From Rhodanobacteraceae bacterium (lineage in GTDB: Bacteria > Pseudomonadota > Gammaproteobacteria > Xanthomonadales > SZUA-5): a DNA stretch of 8,259 nt. The translations under genes were made by a program, and so were the position numbers. Every line of letters starts with the position of its first letter. Position 1 is the stretch's first letter. The notes under the pieces are model-generated. The model was not told where the DNA came from and did no database searches. It was given only the letters and a program-made list of their open reading frames with translations. The stretch is from assembly GCA_003233535.1 (NCBI GenBank), contig QIMA01000538.1, forward strand, positions 1-8,259, written 5' to 3'. Positions 6,247-8,259 of this stretch are shown here, in pieces.

Positions 6247-6510
6247 ATGGCCACCGGGTGGGCCGGCGACGGCGCCGTACAAGAACAAATCGATGCGACG
6301 GTTAAAGATGCGATCAAGCGAGCAAGAGCAAACTTGCCGACCGGTCCCAGCTTAACTCACTGTGCGGAGTGCGATGAACCGATTCCAGAGGCGCGTCGTC
6401 GAGCGTTAGCGGGTGTTCGCTACTGCGTCTTGTGCCAGGAACAGGCTGATCGCGCGCACGCCGAGAGTGGGCTCAATCGACGCGGCAGTAAGGACAGTCA
6501 GCTGCGCTGA
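6247..6510 (+). CDS. ybiI: DksA/TraR-type C4 zinc-finger protein, YbiI-like
   Basis: From this ATG the protein has 87 residues and opens MATGWAGDGAVQEQID, closely following E. coli YbiI (about 88 residues), and it ends in the same NRRGSKDSQLR tail. Four cysteines, Cys39-x2-Cys42 and Cys60-x2-Cys63, form the zinc finger, with PIPEARR between them. DksA/TraR proteins can bind the RNA polymerase secondary channel; small members such as YbiI lack the long coiled coil of DksA and their role is unsettled. In-frame ATG codons at 6214 and 6232 would add 11 or 5 residues; no candidate has a Shine-Dalgarno, so I used family length to decide. It is transcribed divergently from the DUF502 gene and converges on yajD. 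Confidence 0.9.
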   Translation: MATGWAGDGAVQEQIDATVKDAIKRARANLPTGPSLTHCAECDEPIPEARRRALAGVRYCVLCQEQADRAHAESGLNRRGSKDSQLR

Positions 6511-6517
6511 TGGGCTT

Positions 6518-6544
6518 TGCGCAGTGTTGAACGTGCGCTGCGCA
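6518..6544 (+). terminator. Hairpin after the ybiI-like gene (possible terminator)
   Basis: TGCGCAG (6518-6524) and CTGCGCA (6538-6544) form a 7-bp GC-rich stem with a 13-nt loop starting 8 bp after the stop codon. No T-tract follows, so intrinsic termination is uncertain. Confidence 0.3.
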
Positions 6545-6640
6545 GCAAGGCCACCGAGTACCATTTATGGAATTTGAGCAGTGTGTAGGCTCGTATCGCT
6601 GACATTGTCTTTGCCTTAGGTATGGCGGCGGGGCGCAATT

Positions 6641-7009
6641 TCAACGCTTCTTCAATAGCCCAGCCAGATCGGCAAATGGACTGTTCGGCGCCGCCTGCAT
6701 CGAGTCATCTCCCGCCGCACTGCCATAGGCAGCATCCAGGTAGCGGGAGTGCTCGTTGTCGTGGCAATACACGCACAGCAGTTCCCAGTTGCTGCCGTCG
6801 GCTGGATTGTCGTCATGATTGTGATTGCGGTGGTGCACGGTCAGTTCGCGCAGATTCAGCCGGGTGAATTCGCGGGCGCAGCGTCCGCAGACCCAGGGAT
6901 ACATTTTCATCGCCTGTTCGCGATATCCGTGGCCGCGCTCTTCGGCAGCGCGATGGCTACGCGCGACGATCGCGTCGAGTTTGGATTCATTCAGCGGTTT
7001 CGCCATCAT
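6641..7009 (-). CDS. yajD: YajD-family HNH nuclease-like protein
   Basis: A 122-residue cytoplasmic protein very similar in layout to E. coli YajD. It has YPWVCGRCAREF (37-48), NLRELTVHH (52-60), DNPADGSNWELLCVYCHDNEH (67-87) and the C-terminal NSPFADLAGLLKK (109-121). Cys41, Cys44, Cys79 and Cys82 would bind structural zinc, while His59/His60, Asn74 and His83 form the HNH core expected to bind a metal and cut DNA. The cellular role of YajD is unknown. I chose the ATG at 7009, which has a weak TGGA 6 nt upstream; a second ATG follows at once. An open frame extends 35 codons further but has no family match. The residues between the start and GYREQAM form a helical extension slightly longer than in E. 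coli. Confidence 0.9.
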   Translation of the reverse strand: MMAKPLNESKLDAIVARSHRAAEERGHGYREQAMKMYPWVCGRCAREFTRLNLRELTVHHRNHNHDDNPADGSNWELLCVYCHDNEHSRYLDAAYGSAAGDDSMQAAPNSPFADLAGLLKKR

Positions 7010-7416
7010 TGTGTCCAGTAGTAGTTGCCTGTCGCTGCATTTTTCTGGGTCCGGAGTCGGTTGGCAAGCGCTTTCGCTGGCGCAGCCAACTTGGGAAGCA
7101 CAAACGGACGACATGCCTTCGCAGTCGATTAGTTTGCTCGGATGCAGAGAGTTGAGCGCAGTTCAGGCTTCTCCGTGCCGGGACAACCGAGGTTGTCAGT
7201 GACCCGAATGCACTCCGCGCCAGGGAAGGACAGGTGGGTGGCTACGTGCGCCATTTATCGGCTGAAGCGGTCGGGAGTCTTGAGTCTTTACTGTCAGCGC
7301 AGAATGCGTGTCGAAGCAAAGAAGCTCTTGATGGATCACTGTGTTGGCGCTCCGTTGGTTTCTCGCGGGCAGGTCCGAAAAGCCCCGTATTGGCTGGATC
7401 GTGCGGCTTTCAGGCG
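7010..7416. other. Roughly 400-bp intergenic stretch without a convincing gene
   Basis: Short open frames exist on both strands (for example 7142-7438 plus and 7196-7441 minus), but none has a binding site, a recognisable motif or typical composition. Two structures are visible: a hairpin with AGCG/CGCT inside GGC/GCC arms near 7061-7090, and a perfect palindrome at 7182-7197. The yajD promoter should lie in the left part. No tRNA cloverleaf or rRNA segment was found. A small RNA cannot be excluded. Confidence 0.45.
7182..7197. promoter_or_regulatory. Perfect palindrome, candidate operator
   Basis: GACAACC GA GGTTGTC has perfect 7-bp arms and a 2-bp centre. It lies about 175 bp upstream of the yajD start in otherwise unexplained DNA. 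Its symmetry fits a dimeric regulator site; no second copy was seen in the window. Confidence 0.35.
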
Positions 7417-7448
7417 AAAAATCCCCCCAGTGCGCTAGCACTGAGGGG
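7417..7448 (-). terminator. Intrinsic terminator of the DUF11 gene
   Basis: Read on the minus strand: CCCC-T-CAGTGC, loop TAGC, GCACTG-G-GGGG, then ATTTTT. The stem is 6 plus 4 base pairs with one mismatch. It lies 17 bp beyond the TAA stop of the DUF11 gene and is the best terminator in the window. Confidence 0.88.
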
Positions 7449-7465
7449 CGAGTTTCGTTGCGCAG

Positions 7466-8259
7466 TTACTGGCGGCGCATGACCAACGCGCCGGTCAGGC
7501 CCATCGCGAGCAACATCATCAGCAAAGCGCCGAAGCTGTTGACCGGAACCTGCACGACATTGCCGATGGTCACCACAGTCGGGTCGGTGTCGCCGACGAC
7601 TGTCGTGTCGTCGCTGAGAGTGGTCGACTCATTGGTGCCGTCGCCATCGCCGTCAAACCGGATTTCGGCTTGATTGGAGATCACTAGCCCAGCGACTACC
7701 GAATCAATGCTGCCTGCGATAGTGATAATGATGGTTTCACCGACCGCAATCGAGCCGGACCAACTCAACGTGTTGCTCGGGCCGTCATACATCAGCGTTC
7801 CAGAGCTGGCCGTTGAACTGAGGTAGACGAAGCCGAATGGCAGCGCATCAATCATCTCGGGGCCCGGGTTATCGAGTTGATTTTGTGGGCCCGAATTGCT
7901 GATTTCAATCACGTAGGCCAAGCCGCCACCGGGCACGAAATTCCCGCTTGCCAGCTTGGTTGCCGACAACGTCGCGGGTGACACGATTTGGGTCGTGTCT
8001 GTCGCCGTGTTGTTGGCGCCATTCGGGTCCATGACGGACGCATCAGCAGAGACTGTCGCGGTATTGGAGACCACGCCGATAGTGCCGGCATAGGTTCCGT
8101 TCACTGAGAAGCTAACGCTGGCGTCGGCAGGCAGGCTGACAACGGCGTTGATGTCGCCGCTGCCGTTGGCCGGATAGGTAGCCCCGCCGCTGTGCGCGCT
8201 GCCAAAGCCGCGGGTGCCGAGGCAGTATTGCACTGCGGTGACGTGGTGGCGCCCAGTAC
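7466..8259 (-). CDS. DUF11-repeat envelope protein with IPTL-CTERM-like tail (C-terminal part)
   Basis: The reading frame is open to the right edge, so the N-terminus, presumably with a signal peptide and more repeats, is missing; 263 residues are present. Counting from the GTG at 8233, residues 27-84 are the end of one beta-sandwich repeat (SNTATVSADASVMDPNGANNTATDTTQI), and about 87-212 hold a full DUF11-type repeat with SNSGP, DALPFGF and ISNQAEI, typical of bacterial surface proteins. The segment FDGDGDGTNES (193-203) looks calcium-binding. The end is VPVNSFG followed by a hydrophobic helix (about 234-252) and RRQ, like the IPTL-CTERM/PEP-CTERM sorting tails read by exosortase-like systems. 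The product is therefore probably exported and processed at the envelope. TAA is followed by a strong terminator, so this gene ends its transcript. GTG at 8233 is not believed to be the true start. Confidence 0.85.
   Translation of the reverse strand, partial: TGRHHVTAVQYCLGTRGFGSAHSGGATYPANGSGDINAVVSLPADASVSFSVNGTYAGTIGVVSNTATVSADASVMDPNGANNTATDTTQIVSPATLSATKLASGNFVPGGGLAYVIEISNSGPQNQLDNPGPEMIDALPFGFVYLSSTASSGTLMYDGPSNTLSWSGSIAVGETIIITIAGSIDSVVAGLVISNQAEIRFDGDGDGTNESTTLSDDTTVVGDTDPTVVTIGNVVQVPVNSFGALLMMLLAMGLTGALVMRRQ

Noticed and set aside
7142..7441. Overlapping open frames on both strands before the DUF11 terminator
   Set aside because: Neither has a start signal or recognisable sequence, and both run into the terminator stem.

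Overview
The window looks like chromosomal DNA of a GC-rich gammaproteobacterium, possibly near the Lysobacterales/Xanthomonadales. This rests on a YbiI-type DksA/TraR zinc-finger protein, a YajD-type HNH protein, a DUF502 membrane protein, a receiver/GGDEF/EAL signalling protein with decayed motifs, and a DUF11 protein ending in an IPTL-CTERM-like tail. The taxonomic placement is inference; no rRNA or tRNA gene is visible.

Layout. Bases 1-1641 form a cassette: a MarR-type repressor gene (minus) and a DoxX-family membrane protein gene (plus), transcribed divergently from a short spacer carrying two near-identical palindromic operators. The pair is bracketed by inverted copies of a palindromic repeat, and the left copy is cut by the window edge. 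Bases 1726-5007 carry, on the minus strand, a large c-di-GMP-type signalling protein followed 54 bp later by an RluA-family pseudouridine synthase. A deleted copy of the same repeat sits at 5278-5331 and overlaps the stop codon of a DUF502 gene (minus, start at 6001). The DUF502 gene diverges from the ybiI-like gene (plus), which converges with yajD (minus). After about 400 bp without a convincing gene comes a strong minus-strand terminator and the C-terminal part of a secreted or envelope DUF11 protein that runs off the right edge.

How it works together. The MarR/DoxX pair is probably one regulated unit, with the repressor controlling doxX and itself through the TAGATGCA-type operators. The other genes are conserved housekeeping or regulatory genes with no evident common pathway.

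The least explained feature is the repeat family. It has two distinguishable ends, here called L and R. It occurs as a full copy of about 160 bp, a partial copy and a 54-bp deletion copy, carries no transposase, and brackets the MarR/DoxX module with L ends facing inward.
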